Shown piece by piece: positions 26,033-34,621 of a stretch of 64,000 nt of DNA. The position numbers and the translations under genes were made by a program. The notes under the pieces were generated by a model. The model saw only the letters and a program-made list of their open reading frames with translations, was not told where the DNA came from and searched no databases. Source of the DNA: Sipunculus nudus. Lineage: Eukaryota; Annelida; Sipuncula; Golfingiida; Sipunculidae. The stretch's first letter is position 1, and each line of letters begins with the position of its first letter. The DNA lies in contig CM049312.1 of assembly GCA_026874595.1 (NCBI GenBank), positions 77,291,429 to 77,355,428 of the forward strand. The letters are read 5' to 3'.

Positions 26033-26040
26033 CTTTTATA
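26033..26040 (-). promoter_or_regulatory. TATA box (TATAAAAG) for the 25528-25983 gene
   Basis: It is 57 bases before the ATG chosen at 25983 and nearly abuts the stop codon of the next gene upstream at 26036, so the promoter lies inside that gene's 3' end. Confidence 0.7.
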
Positions 26041-26497
26041 CCACTTTTTTACCGGAAGTGATAGTTCCCTTGGTAACAGTAAGATCAGGGCCCAATGTAC
26101 GTGCTGCCAGGTGTTTAATTATCTCCACAGTTTTATTTTCGTTGATGTGACCTTGGTAAGTGTAAACGTTAGCCAGACGTAAATGATTGCGAATCACGTG
26201 CCCGATCAGATATTTCTTGAACGGTGTTTTCTCGAGCGTAATATAGTCTGTGACCACCCCGCAAAAATTATCTTCACTTTTCCGAGAACACAAGTGATAT
26301 TCCGTAGGGCAGAATTTTTTTACAGTCCAACTTGGAAAATGAAAGATATGGCGGTGAATGTGTTTTCCTTGTTGTTTATCTTGTTCGTTAGCGGCGTCTT
26401 TCACTTGGCCCATGTAGGCGTGCATCATGTAGACCCGGCATTTTTTAGCACAGCAATGTTTATCCAGGAGGCGGTACCGGCTTTCGTATTTTTTCAT
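26036..26497 (-). CDS. Hypothetical Cys/His-containing protein, 153 aa, coupled to upstream ORF
   Basis: No family recognised. Cys and His are common in the first half, including HCCxKKC near residues 14-20 and a His-rich KHIHRHIFHF segment. The frame is open back to 26536 but only with non-ATG codons (TTG), then a stop. The first ATG, at 26497, overlaps the TGA of the preceding gene as ATGA. No TATA box is visible just upstream. Either it is translated by termination-reinitiation from the preceding ORF, or the two frames are one ~340-residue gene split by a frameshift. A database match spanning both would decide. Confidence 0.6.
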   Translation of the reverse strand: MKKYESRYRLLDKHCCAKKCRVYMMHAYMGQVKDAANEQDKQQGKHIHRHIFHFPSWTVKKFCPTEYHLCSRKSEDNFCGVVTDYITLEKTPFKKYLIGHVIRNHLRLANVYTYQGHINENKTVEIIKHLAARTLGPDLTVTKGTITSGKKVV

Positions 26498-27045
26498 TGC
26501 ATCACTAAAGTCAATGTCATGGGTTTCACGTGACAACTTTCCGGTGTTTTACTGAAGCCGACTTCACGATTTCGGGCGTGGATATTTGTCACTTGGAATT
26601 TATCTTCCCAGATTTTATGTTGGTATATACTGGGATAATTCAATGTATCAGCCGGTGTCACATGGATGGGAGTACTACGGGTTTCAAAGATCCGTTTCTT
26701 TTTATCTGCAGGCACTTTGGGAACGTAGTGAAAATTCCTTTCGTAAAACACGTCACAGTCACTGAATTCTAGCACGGAAGTGCGGTAGGCCCAGATTAAA
26801 TCTTCTAAAGACTCATCTCTGCGGCAGCGGAAATGATCATCATGAAATTCCGACACGTCACACAGTAGAGAGAACAGCTTGGAATTACACCCACCTCGTG
26901 GACAGTTGAACGAGTGTCCGTACCAAGCAGAAAAACTGTAATCGTTTTCAGGATACTTGGCTAAATGTGTTTTACAATGCTTGCAAGGACGTTGACGAGA
27001 TCCCCAGTGCCCAGGCAGACCAAGCTGGTGACGACTATATGCCAT
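26494..27045 (-). CDS. Hypothetical zinc-binding protein, 183 aa
   Basis: Unrecognised. Cysteine pairs at CKHC (residues 21-24) and at CPRGGC (about 48-53), with nearby His and Cys, suggest metal binding. The start ATG at 27045 is 26 bases downstream of a strong TATATAAAC at 27071-27079. The C-terminus reads into a second frame: its TGA overlaps the ATG of the next ORF as ATGA. ETS-like CCGGAA boxes lie upstream at 27113 and about 27193. Confidence 0.65.
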   Translation of the reverse strand: MAYSRHQLGLPGHWGSRQRPCKHCKTHLAKYPENDYSFSAWYGHSFNCPRGGCNSKLFSLLCDVSEFHDDHFRCRRDESLEDLIWAYRTSVLEFSDCDVFYERNFHYVPKVPADKKKRIFETRSTPIHVTPADTLNYPSIYQHKIWEDKFQVTNIHARNREVGFSKTPESCHVKPMTLTLVMQ

Positions 27046-27070
27046 GGTTTCTGTGAAGATGCGGGACCCG

Positions 27071-27079
27071 GTTTATATA
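27071..27079 (-). promoter_or_regulatory. TATA box (TATATAAAC) for the 26494-27045 gene
   Basis: It is 26 bases before the ATG. CCGGAAGG at 27113-27120 and further CCGGAA/CGGAAGT words up to 27200 lie just upstream. Confidence 0.7.
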
Positions 27080-27217
27080 CCCGACTGCCGTGGGGGACCG
27101 GTACAAAGTAGACCGGAAGGGTTTAAAAAAATTTCATGGGGTTCCGGCAGTGTTATGCAAGGATCATAGGCAACGGAAGTACGGGGAGGGGAACCGGAAC
27201 TGTTTGAAAAAAAATCA

Positions 27218-28492
27218 TCAATTACATGGTTTAAAGTGCAATTGCATAAATATTTTACCTCCGGGGATAAAAATAGCGTTATGGCCTGACGGATGTTTGA
27301 ATTGAAAGGTCATATCAGAGTACCACCCGCTTAGACATTCATGATAATTAGTAGTGGTTAAGGGGTGATGGTAGGTGGAAGAAAATAATTCACGGATGCG
27401 GCTGTAAGGTTTTCGAAATGAGAGCACTGGGTTTTTATACGTACTTTCAATTAAACAGGCGTCTTCAGGGCGGTTCGCATTGGCTTCGGGCCGGGCGTGT
27501 ATTGTAGCCAAGACCCGTTCAGGCCCTTCATCTTTTTTAGGATTAAAATCTTTAATTTCTCGGAACGTATCAGGGCGTGTAAAATCCGTATGCACTTCCA
27601 GGATGGATTCAATTTCATTGATACGGATTTGATTTTGAGCGACCCGAGGGTAATGTACCTGAAAACAGGCTTTGTCTGTATTTTTCTTGTCATTTTTTAT
27701 TCTCAAATGCGAATGTAAAACCCGTTCCCAATTTAAATCCATGACATTCCATTTGTTTTTATTTACGACATATGTGGAACCTATAATGGGTTCTTCAATT
27801 TCATATTCATATAAATCCCGATTAAATCCAAACATGTGTCGGAGCTTGGGATGCATTTCTAATTTGAAATGATGGTCATAAGTATTATTATCCGTACCAG
27901 AGACAACTGACTTACAGGATGTATCGTGTATTCCTGGGAAAGCCAGTCCATAACTAACATTTTCACCACTCTTATCGTTTTTGTCTGTAGTTCCAGCCAA
28001 AACACGTTGGACTAAACGTACAATTCCTACTTCATTATTTTCATGTTGGGATCCTTCTAAATGTAATTCTGTTTTTAATTGATTTAATTCCTCTATTATA
28101 TTTTTTAGAGCTTTTAAAGATCCTACATAGACCATACGATCTAATTGTTTTCTTCCACCGGCCCTATTTTGCCATTTTCGAAAAATAAAATGACGGGGAT
28201 AATATCCTGGTTCTAAATAGGTTTGTGCGGAATAGGTAGTGGTTTCTTTAGTGGTTTTATGAATTTTAGTATGAACCAGACGTAAAAAACATTCCTTTTC
28301 ATGAACGGTATACCAAGCGGATGGGAATGTTAATTGGGTTAAACTCACTTCCCACGGGCCATAATGAGGATGCAAGAAAAGTTGGGGGGATAAATTCACT
28401 TTAACTTGACCGTTTAATGCAGATTCATTTTCAATGATTTTCTCAATGGAAATAAAAAAATCACTGGTACGGTACGAGGTCGGGAGATCCAT
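27218..28492 (-). CDS. Minor capsid (penton)-like protein, paralogue 1, 424 aa
   Basis: It belongs with the 420-aa and 436-aa proteins of this element. Near the N-terminus all have a beta-rich 'F...l......v...l.P.l.L.p..g.WEV.L..l.yP..W..v' pattern (here WEVSLTQLTFPSAWYTV). Paralogues 1 and 2 share a long matching C-terminus (GWYSDMTFQFKHP...FIPGG.iFMQLHFKP). The pattern resembles the single-jelly-roll penton protein of Polintons; this is an inference from motif style, not a search. The longest frame begins with TTG at 28522. The TATA box at 28527-28535 makes ATG 28492 (MDLPTSYRT) the right start. Its 3' end runs to 27218, and the intergenic stretch after it holds ETS-like boxes. Confidence 0.65.
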   Translation of the reverse strand: MDLPTSYRTSDFFISIEKIIENESALNGQVKVNLSPQLFLHPHYGPWEVSLTQLTFPSAWYTVHEKECFLRLVHTKIHKTTKETTTYSAQTYLEPGYYPRHFIFRKWQNRAGGRKQLDRMVYVGSLKALKNIIEELNQLKTELHLEGSQHENNEVGIVRLVQRVLAGTTDKNDKSGENVSYGLAFPGIHDTSCKSVVSGTDNNTYDHHFKLEMHPKLRHMFGFNRDLYEYEIEEPIIGSTYVVNKNKWNVMDLNWERVLHSHLRIKNDKKNTDKACFQVHYPRVAQNQIRINEIESILEVHTDFTRPDTFREIKDFNPKKDEGPERVLATIHARPEANANRPEDACLIESTYKNPVLSFRKPYSRIRELFSSTYHHPLTTTNYHECLSGWYSDMTFQFKHPSGHNAIFIPGGKIFMQLHFKPCN

Positions 28493-28526
28493 GTTCAACT
28501 CCCTTTCAAACAGAACGGACAAGGGG

Positions 28527-28535
28527 TTTTATATA
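28527..28535 (-). promoter_or_regulatory. TATA box (TATATAAAA) for penton-like paralogue 1
   Basis: Set in GGGGTATATAAAACCCC and overlapping the stop codon of paralogue 2 (28529). No CCGGAAGT box seen nearby. Confidence 0.75.
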
Positions 28536-29791
28536 CCCCTCCTACGTTTACGTCGAGGTTTAAAATACAATTGCATGAATAAATCCCCACCCGGGATAAA
28601 ATTGACAGGATAACCGTTTGGATGTTTGAATTGAAATTTCAGTTCAGAATACCACCCGACTCGGCATTTATGATACTGATGAAAGGTGGCATGGTAATTA
28701 GTGGTGGATGATAGATATTGGCGAATAGTGCTGTAAGGTACATTGAACCCGATAGCCGCTGATTTAAAAGTACTTTCAATAAAACATTGGTCTTCAGGGC
28801 GGTTAGCATTGGCTTCAGCTCTAGCGTGAAATGTAGCTAAAACACGGGTTGCACCTTCATGATGGTGGGCATTATGAAACGTATCGGGTTCAGTAAAATC
28901 GGTGTGGATTTCAATAATACATTCCATTTCATTGGGACGTATATCCAGTTGGTTTACACAAGGGTAATGGGTTTGATAATTATATTTCACAGTTTTATTA
29001 TCTGTTACATAAACGTCACTATTTTTATTTTCTTTATAAGTTTCTAATTCACCTCCCTTTTTTATTATCCAATCATTAATATCCTCTGTTTTAGACATAA
29101 CAAATAAAACTTCATCACATTTTTTAGCCGCCCGTTTCTTTAAAACGGTATCTCTGAACCCCATCATATGTGCTAATTTTACATCCATTTCTAATGAATA
29201 CGTATGATCGCCAGATGTTTCATCTATGGGAAATGCAATTCCCATTCGCATATTTTGTTTTTTATCTTTGGAAGACCTTGACCCACCTCCTGGAAATACG
29301 GAATCAAATAACCGAACCAGTTGAGGATTAATATATTTTGTCCCGCTATCACTTTTTTCTTGTTCAGATCCGGTTAAATTTAATTGATCTTTTTGGGCAT
29401 TTAATTTCGTAAAACAATCTTCTAAAGCTTGCCATAATCCGACCCCTCTAGCTGTACTGAATTCATTATCTTTATCGGTTTCTTTTCCGTACATGAATAA
29501 GCGGGGATAATAGCCTGCGGGGACATATTCTTTAATAGAGTATTCATCCGTTTTGGTTTTATGAGTCAGTTTTACCCAACATTCATTTTCATGGATATTG
29601 AACCAGGCACTCGGATGACTTAACCGGGTAAGAGCCACTTCCCAATCACCCGCCCGGGGATGCAACATCAATTCCGGTTCGATTTTAAATTTAATTACAT
29701 TGCCTTTAGTAATGGAATCATACACAGGACCTTGGGCTTTTAAGTTCAGGTAAAAAGGTTGGGTTTGGATTAAAGACGGGTCGGACGCCAT
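28529..29791 (-). CDS. Minor capsid (penton)-like protein, paralogue 2, 420 aa
   Basis: Clearly paralogous to the next gene downstream: WEVALTRLSHPSAWFNIHENECW near the N-terminus, the RVLAT.HAR.EANANRPEDxC.IESTFK block around residues 320-350, and GWYSELKFQFKHPNGYPVNFIPGGDLFMQLYFKP at the end. It finishes with a basic tail RRKRRRGI. The frame is open to 29857, but the TATA box at 29819-29827 places the transcript start just before ATG 29791 (MASDPSL). Likely a virion surface or vertex protein. The function is inferred from the family pattern. Confidence 0.65.
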   Translation of the reverse strand: MASDPSLIQTQPFYLNLKAQGPVYDSITKGNVIKFKIEPELMLHPRAGDWEVALTRLSHPSAWFNIHENECWVKLTHKTKTDEYSIKEYVPAGYYPRLFMYGKETDKDNEFSTARGVGLWQALEDCFTKLNAQKDQLNLTGSEQEKSDSGTKYINPQLVRLFDSVFPGGGSRSSKDKKQNMRMGIAFPIDETSGDHTYSLEMDVKLAHMMGFRDTVLKKRAAKKCDEVLFVMSKTEDINDWIIKKGGELETYKENKNSDVYVTDNKTVKYNYQTHYPCVNQLDIRPNEMECIIEIHTDFTEPDTFHNAHHHEGATRVLATFHARAEANANRPEDQCFIESTFKSAAIGFNVPYSTIRQYLSSTTNYHATFHQYHKCRVGWYSELKFQFKHPNGYPVNFIPGGDLFMQLYFKPRRKRRRGI

Positions 29792-29818
29792 TTTCCATTC
29801 ACATCTCACACACCGTTC

Positions 29819-29827
29819 GTTTATATA
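29819..29827 (-). promoter_or_regulatory. TATA box (TATATAAAC) for penton-like paralogue 2
   Basis: It is 28 bases before ATG 29791. The AATAAA of the PC4-like gene lies just beyond it, near 29860-29865 on the same strand. Confidence 0.75.
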
Positions 29828-29910
29828 GGAAACAAGACAGGATATCAAAGCAAACATTTTTTATTTTTTCTTTTCATAAACACACATGCAAATGATGATC
29901 AAGCACAAAG

Positions 29911-30525
29911 TCAATATTCGTCATCAGATAAAGTCTCTGAAAACATAAACTCAGGATGGTTCCCGCAAGCCACAGCGGCTTCAATATTGCCATGCTCTTC
30001 TTGACAGGCAATCAGATTCACAATATCATCAATATGTTTCACAACTTCAGCCCATACGTCGATAAACAATGCTGCTCCAGTTTTACTGGGGAACCGTTTG
30101 CCTTCTTTGAAGTTGTAGTACCATTCTCGGATGTTGACGATGTTCGGCCAGGCACTTCCGCAGCTGACAGCGACGATCCGTGTATCGGGAAAATTAGGGT
30201 TGCCCGGTGATAAGGTGAAGCGGTAATCTTTATGGCTATCGTGGAGAACTTCAATGACAGTGTTATTGACTTTATCAATATTGGTAGCCAATTTACGGAG
30301 TTCTTCAGGTGTTAAAGTCACGCCCTTTTTAGCCACAGGCATGCCTTTACTCCAGCACCCGATTTTCACATTGTACCCTTGAGGTGTCGCAAACCACCAG
30401 TTGTTTTCACTACCGCCCAGAAAGACTTTTCGGGAAGCTCGGCATTCATCGTGAACCACCATACTTTCTGTTGCTGGTGCGGGCGGTGTCAGCTTTAACT
30501 TCTTAGCGGGTCGTGGGTTGTTCAT
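29911..30525 (-). CDS. PC4/Sub1-like ssDNA-binding coactivator, two half-repeats, 204 aa
   Basis: Residues 108-168 match the PC4 C-terminal domain pattern: v.IREwYynfkEGKrfPsKtGaaLf...W..v...id.i. Residues 33-87 look like a second, more diverged copy (V.IGcWskgmpvaKKGVtLTpEEL.kLatnIdkvN). PC4 proteins bind single-stranded DNA and act in transcription and replication; several large DNA viruses carry them. The N-terminus is basic (RPAKKLKL, a likely nuclear signal) and the C-terminus acidic (SETLSDDEY). The longest frame starts upstream at 30636; ATG 30525 fits better with a TATTAATA box at 30570-30577. It is divergent from the RING-like gene, and the shared promoter holds three CCGGAA boxes. 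Confidence 0.65.
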   Translation of the reverse strand: MNNPRPAKKLKLTPPAPATESMVVHDECRASRKVFLGGSENNWWFATPQGYNVKIGCWSKGMPVAKKGVTLTPEELRKLATNIDKVNNTVIEVLHDSHKDYRFTLSPGNPNFPDTRIVAVSCGSAWPNIVNIREWYYNFKEGKRFPSKTGAALFIDVWAEVVKHIDDIVNLIACQEEHGNIEAAVACGNHPEFMFSETLSDDEY

Positions 30526-30713
30526 GACGGTAACCGTTGTAGACTGAGTCTTGTCACATGATACCCCTGTATTAATACTGGCGAGGACCGGAAGTGACTG
30601 ATAAAAATTCCAAGACACCGGAAATACTTTACACAAAAAAAAAAGAAACCGGAAATACTTGATAAGAAATAAAGGGTATAAATTTTTCTGGTTTTACTCA
30701 TCAATAATCAATC
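30526..30713. promoter_or_regulatory. Divergent promoter with three ETS-like boxes
   Basis: CCGGAAGT at 30588-30595 and CCGGAAAT at 30618-30625 and 30649-30656. TATTAATA (30570-30577) may serve the PC4-like gene leftwards. TATAAAT at 30677-30683, 31 bases before ATG 30714, serves the RING-like gene rightwards. Confidence 0.6.
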
Positions 30714-32762
30714 ATGTGGCGTAACACACACAAATCAGAAGTATGGAACGGGTGTTTAAAATCTGTCTGGACGGATTCCCCGTTTATCGGGCACCGGTAC
30801 GGGCCTATAGAAGAACCTTTCCAAGTCTTGTCCAACATCTACTTCAACCGGCAAAAAATCCAACCCGCTACGGTTTTGGCAACCGACAAACACAGCTGTG
30901 CCTGTTTGATTTGTAAAAAACGAGCAGCCAATGTCTTAACGGGATGCCACACTTGTGTATGCAATTTTTGTATCAAGTACAGACTGATTACTTTGGAATC
31001 CGAAGATAGAATGTATTTGACATTTTGCCCGGCCTGTGGAAAATATACTGCAGTCTTAGGAGTTATTGTGAGAGAATTTTGTACGACCCGCTGTTGCAAT
31101 GTTCCACCACTCCGTGAAGAGTTCCGGCCATATTTACACCCGGAAGATTTAACGGAAGAGACATTACAAAAACGGCAAGAAATTGTTGATGGGTTTTACG
31201 CAAGTTTAGGCAGTGACGAGCCTTTTAACAGTGTAGTGTGTGCACGAGGGATAGAGAGAGATACTCCACCGGTTTTGGAATGGATGAAATATTTTTTCGA
31301 TGAAGAGCAATCATGTTCGAACCCTGCCGACATCATGTGCCGGGTTTTTCTTCATGATAATAGTGACAGGTACAAAGTTATATATCCTAACCGTGGGATA
31401 TGGAAAATGTGCCCATCGTGTTACAATGACATGTCATTGGTAGTAAGCCTATTGTTAGCGCATTCGAGACACGTGACCCCCCGGCAATTTCAAACGATGA
31501 TGCGGTCATCTCCGTTCGCGTTATGTGACAGCACCGTGTGTGTGAAATTGAATTTTTCAGACAGAAGGGAACGGATCCCCGATGACAACAATGTCGACTT
31601 TTTATCTTTGGACGACCTCCCATCCGAAGTCTCGCAGTTTTTTATGGGGTATGGGTTAAGGTATTTGACAAACTATCTCCCTTTTCCTTTTGTATTCACA
31701 TCATGGCAACATAATTCAGGAGTATTTGATGCGCAGTTTCCGGAATTTGTTGATTGTTTTTTGTACATCTGTTACAACGGGGTGATGTTAACGCAAACGA
31801 TCCCTGCCCCTCCCAAGACTTTACCGGCCCCCACATACCCGCTGGTCGACTGGAACGGACAAATGTGCTATCTGGGACACCAACTGTATTTCGTGTTAAA
31901 GAACTTGAAAGAAAACGAGCATGTACCTTGTTTTTATTCACGCGTGTGTACCAAGTACGTGTTTGACAAATTCAAAATCACGGGGCGGGAAGGAATGATA
32001 CGCCCGTTAGATTTATTGTCTTCGGAATGTTGGCAATTGATCCATGACTATTTTTCAGAGTCGCGTAAAATCCACAGTGTGGCCATGAACCAATTGATTT
32101 TACGGGCGGGGTACGAACAAGAATTGAAACTGACACCGTTGGGCCTTGTAGAATCGGATCGAGTGTCTTTACAAAGTTGGTGTTTGAAAAAACTCCCTCA
32201 AGGATTTGAAAATTTAAAACAAGCGTTTGAAGAATACATGGGAGAATACGGCGACGTGATTTTGTTACAAGCACAGCTGGAAAGAGAAGCATCGATGGTC
32301 TGGTGTCAACTAGGGGATGGGCGCAAAATCTTTGCGTACGATTCGGCGCTTCCGATTTCGTGCGTTTATCCGAAACCTCCAGGGATCATTGAAACGGAAC
32401 CGGACCAAATCAATTTCTTTGCCAAGATCAGGAACAGCGATGGGATGATGATTGAAAATCCCCAGTCCATGGAAAATAAGCACGGGAAATTAAATACCGT
32501 ATCGTGTTGTTTAGTGTTTGCCTGTGAGATGAAAACAGAATGTGCACCCGACAGTGGAAGTCGAATGTTGATAAAAATTCAGAAAACAGATTCAGATGAT
32601 ATAAGTGTGACGCGGTCCATGGGCTTCGGCAGCAATTTAGTGGATGAAGATCATTTTGTTTCCTCGTCGTCTGAAGATGAAGGTGTGTTCGATGATGAAC
32701 TCAATGAAAATGTTATTCAAGGACAATTGAACGTTTACCAAGTGGGCGATTTCAATGAGTAA
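30714..32762 (+). CDS. Large RING-like zinc-binding protein, 682 aa
   Basis: Residues 64-108 form a RING-like cluster: C64-x2-C67, C78 with H79/C81, C83-x2-C86, C105-x2-C108 (CPAC). The His is displaced from the usual position, so E3 ubiquitin-ligase activity is only a suggestion. More Cys follow (TTRCC, about 123-128). The middle 500 residues are not recognised. The last 60 residues are acidic and Ser-rich (SSSSEDEGVFDDE), as in transcriptional or nuclear regulators. The ATG is fixed by TATAAAT 31 bases upstream. It is one of few + strand genes and has ETS-like boxes in its promoter, so it is probably expressed early. AATAAA lies at 32875-32880. Confidence 0.75.
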   Translation: MWRNTHKSEVWNGCLKSVWTDSPFIGHRYGPIEEPFQVLSNIYFNRQKIQPATVLATDKHSCACLICKKRAANVLTGCHTCVCNFCIKYRLITLESEDRMYLTFCPACGKYTAVLGVIVREFCTTRCCNVPPLREEFRPYLHPEDLTEETLQKRQEIVDGFYASLGSDEPFNSVVCARGIERDTPPVLEWMKYFFDEEQSCSNPADIMCRVFLHDNSDRYKVIYPNRGIWKMCPSCYNDMSLVVSLLLAHSRHVTPRQFQTMMRSSPFALCDSTVCVKLNFSDRRERIPDDNNVDFLSLDDLPSEVSQFFMGYGLRYLTNYLPFPFVFTSWQHNSGVFDAQFPEFVDCFLYICYNGVMLTQTIPAPPKTLPAPTYPLVDWNGQMCYLGHQLYFVLKNLKENEHVPCFYSRVCTKYVFDKFKITGREGMIRPLDLLSSECWQLIHDYFSESRKIHSVAMNQLILRAGYEQELKLTPLGLVESDRVSLQSWCLKKLPQGFENLKQAFEEYMGEYGDVILLQAQLEREASMVWCQLGDGRKIFAYDSALPISCVYPKPPGIIETEPDQINFFAKIRNSDGMMIENPQSMENKHGKLNTVSCCLVFACEMKTECAPDSGSRMLIKIQKTDSDDISVTRSMGFGSNLVDEDHFVSSSSEDEGVFDDELNENVIQGQLNVYQVGDFNE

Positions 32763-32913
32763 CAAAGACTACTGAACTGTAAAATGTAAACACGCATTAA
32801 GAAGAAATGAAGTAAAGTTAAATAATGATAAAAATACATTCAAAGATAAAATCACTGAGTGTAGTTAAAAAAATAATAAAAATATAATTGCATTTAGTAA
32901 TATGTGACGTTTT
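32763..32913. terminator. Convergent 3' ends with polyadenylation signal
   Basis: An AT-rich spacer between the convergent RING-like and capsid genes. AATAAA at 32875-32880 suits the + strand gene. No clear AATAAA is seen for the minus-strand gene. Confidence 0.45.
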
Positions 32914-34575
32914 TTAAATAAAGGATTTTAAAACTTGACGTGATTTGTCTATTGTGATTTCACCATCCATTTCATAGTATGCAATGAGTGTGTGTTGGTT
33001 TGTGAGTGTGGTTTCAAATGCCAGTTCCATTCTCAATACCCCTACAATCGGATCCTGAATATATTTTTCATCCGATGCTAATGTCGGTGAAAAATCCACT
33101 GCAAAAAAGGTGTACCCTTTCCTGTAATCTTGGTACGAAATATCCACACCCAAAGCCCCTCTCACTACTCCGACCGTATTTAATGTATCAATATATTCCC
33201 GTTTCCAATCCCTACTCCATTTAGGTTCATATGGGAAAATAGGTACAGAAAAATTATTCATGTACACTTGTATTTTATTGGCTTTTAAATTATCGAAGAA
33301 ATAAGGGTTTTCTTTTTCATTCCCGCGAACCGCAGAACTTTTAACAAACCCAAAAATCATTCGTCGGGGCATTTGACCTTGTAACATATTTACAAGATTC
33401 GCTTCGGTGCCATTTGTCGGTAAATCATAAGTACGCATAAAGGAATGTTTTAATGGGTACCGAATCGGTAACCCCTTACTTAAATTAGCTTCCACAGCTT
33501 GTTGAAACCGGAAAGAAGGTTTAACTTTACGTATATCCAAATACATGTTAGTTATTTTTAATTCTCCTTTTTGTGTGACATCAGTGTTTGTAGAATCCCG
33601 CATAATATAAAATTGTGGATTAGATTGAAAATCAAAAGTCACTTTAATATTAACACCATTAATAATAAATTTACTTTGAGTGGTTAAATCTGCATGAATA
33701 GGAGCTTTAAAAGTAATTTCTTGTGAAATTTCAGTATTTTCACAAAAAGGATCATTATTAGGGAAAAATTGTAAAAACCGGTTTAACATCCCGTAATTTT
33801 TATCCATCGAAGCGGTTAAAATAGAATATTTAGCTTTATCATCTTTTATTTCTAAACCCACAGGTCCCAACGCTGTAGGAATAAACCGAACTTTAATTAA
33901 ATTGGAATCTTTACTAAAGAATACTTTTACGTATGGACGCCAATCACTACACACAATTTTATTTTTGTTATTTTTTTCACTACACTCGGTGTTTTTGTTA
34001 GCTGCATCACGTGACCATGCATACAAATCTTTGTTTGCACTGTTATCATTATTTTTTTCCCCCTTTATCGTTTCTTCCCAATGCGTGTTTTTAGTCTTAA
34101 AGTTAGTAGTATCTGGAAACGCATTGAATTTTCCCGGTGTATCTTTAAACCACCCTGTCATGGCCGATAAACCAGTTTCTTTAAATTCTTGATTAAATGA
34201 AAGTAAATTTTCTAAATAGGCTCGATAGGCATACATGTTATCCAACGTATTCAATTCCGTTCCTTCCATTTCCATTCTGACTTGTTTCCATAAACTGTGA
34301 ACAATATTGTTCACGGGAGAAACAAAATCGGCCAGCCATTTTTGACATGGGTGACCCGCCTGCGTGGTTATTTTTAATTTAACGATCATAAAAGAATTGG
34401 CCCAATCGATATATTCATTACTATCCCCATTGATAACAAATTCAACGGGACCTCCAGTTTTGTACGAAGGGGTTAAAGAATCGATTTTAACCGTTCGTCC
34501 TTGTGAGATAGAATCTTGTTTCGTGCCTCCAGTAAATAATGCCGTGTTTTGAACGAGATCGCCACCCCCGTCCAT
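32914..34575 (-). CDS. MCP: Major capsid-type protein, paralogue 1, 553 aa
   Basis: It has the pattern of the Polinton major capsid family found widely in invertebrates (often annotated as F54H12.2-like). An N-terminal 'TALF.GGTKQDSISQGR.vK.DsLTPSYKTGGP' block is followed by 'EYID..n....VK......G.PCQK...DFVSPVNNI.H..w.qV....ngTELNT.DNMY.YRAYLenLL', then a conserved C-terminal half with RYPLKHsFMR, LQGQMPRRMiF and FSPTLASDEKYIQDP.VGVLRMel. The family is predicted to have a double jelly roll and to build the icosahedral shell. The start is ATG 34575, with TATAAAAG at 34610-34617. A very similar gene lies immediately upstream, showing tandem duplication. Confidence 0.75.
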   Translation of the reverse strand: MDGGGDLVQNTALFTGGTKQDSISQGRTVKIDSLTPSYKTGGPVEFVINGDSNEYIDWANSFMIVKLKITTQAGHPCQKWLADFVSPVNNIVHSLWKQVRMEMEGTELNTLDNMYAYRAYLENLLSFNQEFKETGLSAMTGWFKDTPGKFNAFPDTTNFKTKNTHWEETIKGEKNNDNSANKDLYAWSRDAANKNTECSEKNNKNKIVCSDWRPYVKVFFSKDSNLIKVRFIPTALGPVGLEIKDDKAKYSILTASMDKNYGMLNRFLQFFPNNDPFCENTEISQEITFKAPIHADLTTQSKFIINGVNIKVTFDFQSNPQFYIMRDSTNTDVTQKGELKITNMYLDIRKVKPSFRFQQAVEANLSKGLPIRYPLKHSFMRTYDLPTNGTEANLVNMLQGQMPRRMIFGFVKSSAVRGNEKENPYFFDNLKANKIQVYMNNFSVPIFPYEPKWSRDWKREYIDTLNTVGVVRGALGVDISYQDYRKGYTFFAVDFSPTLASDEKYIQDPIVGVLRMELAFETTLTNQHTLIAYYEMDGEITIDKSRQVLKSFI

Positions 34576-34609
34576 GATGGAACTAATTCATTTGTGAAAT
34601 GAAAAATGC

Positions 34610-34617
34610 CTTTTATA
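34610..34617 (-). promoter_or_regulatory. TATA box (TATAAAAG) for capsid paralogue 1
   Basis: 35 bases before ATG 34575 and five bases past the stop of the upstream capsid gene. Confidence 0.75.
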
Positions 34618-34621
34618 CTTT

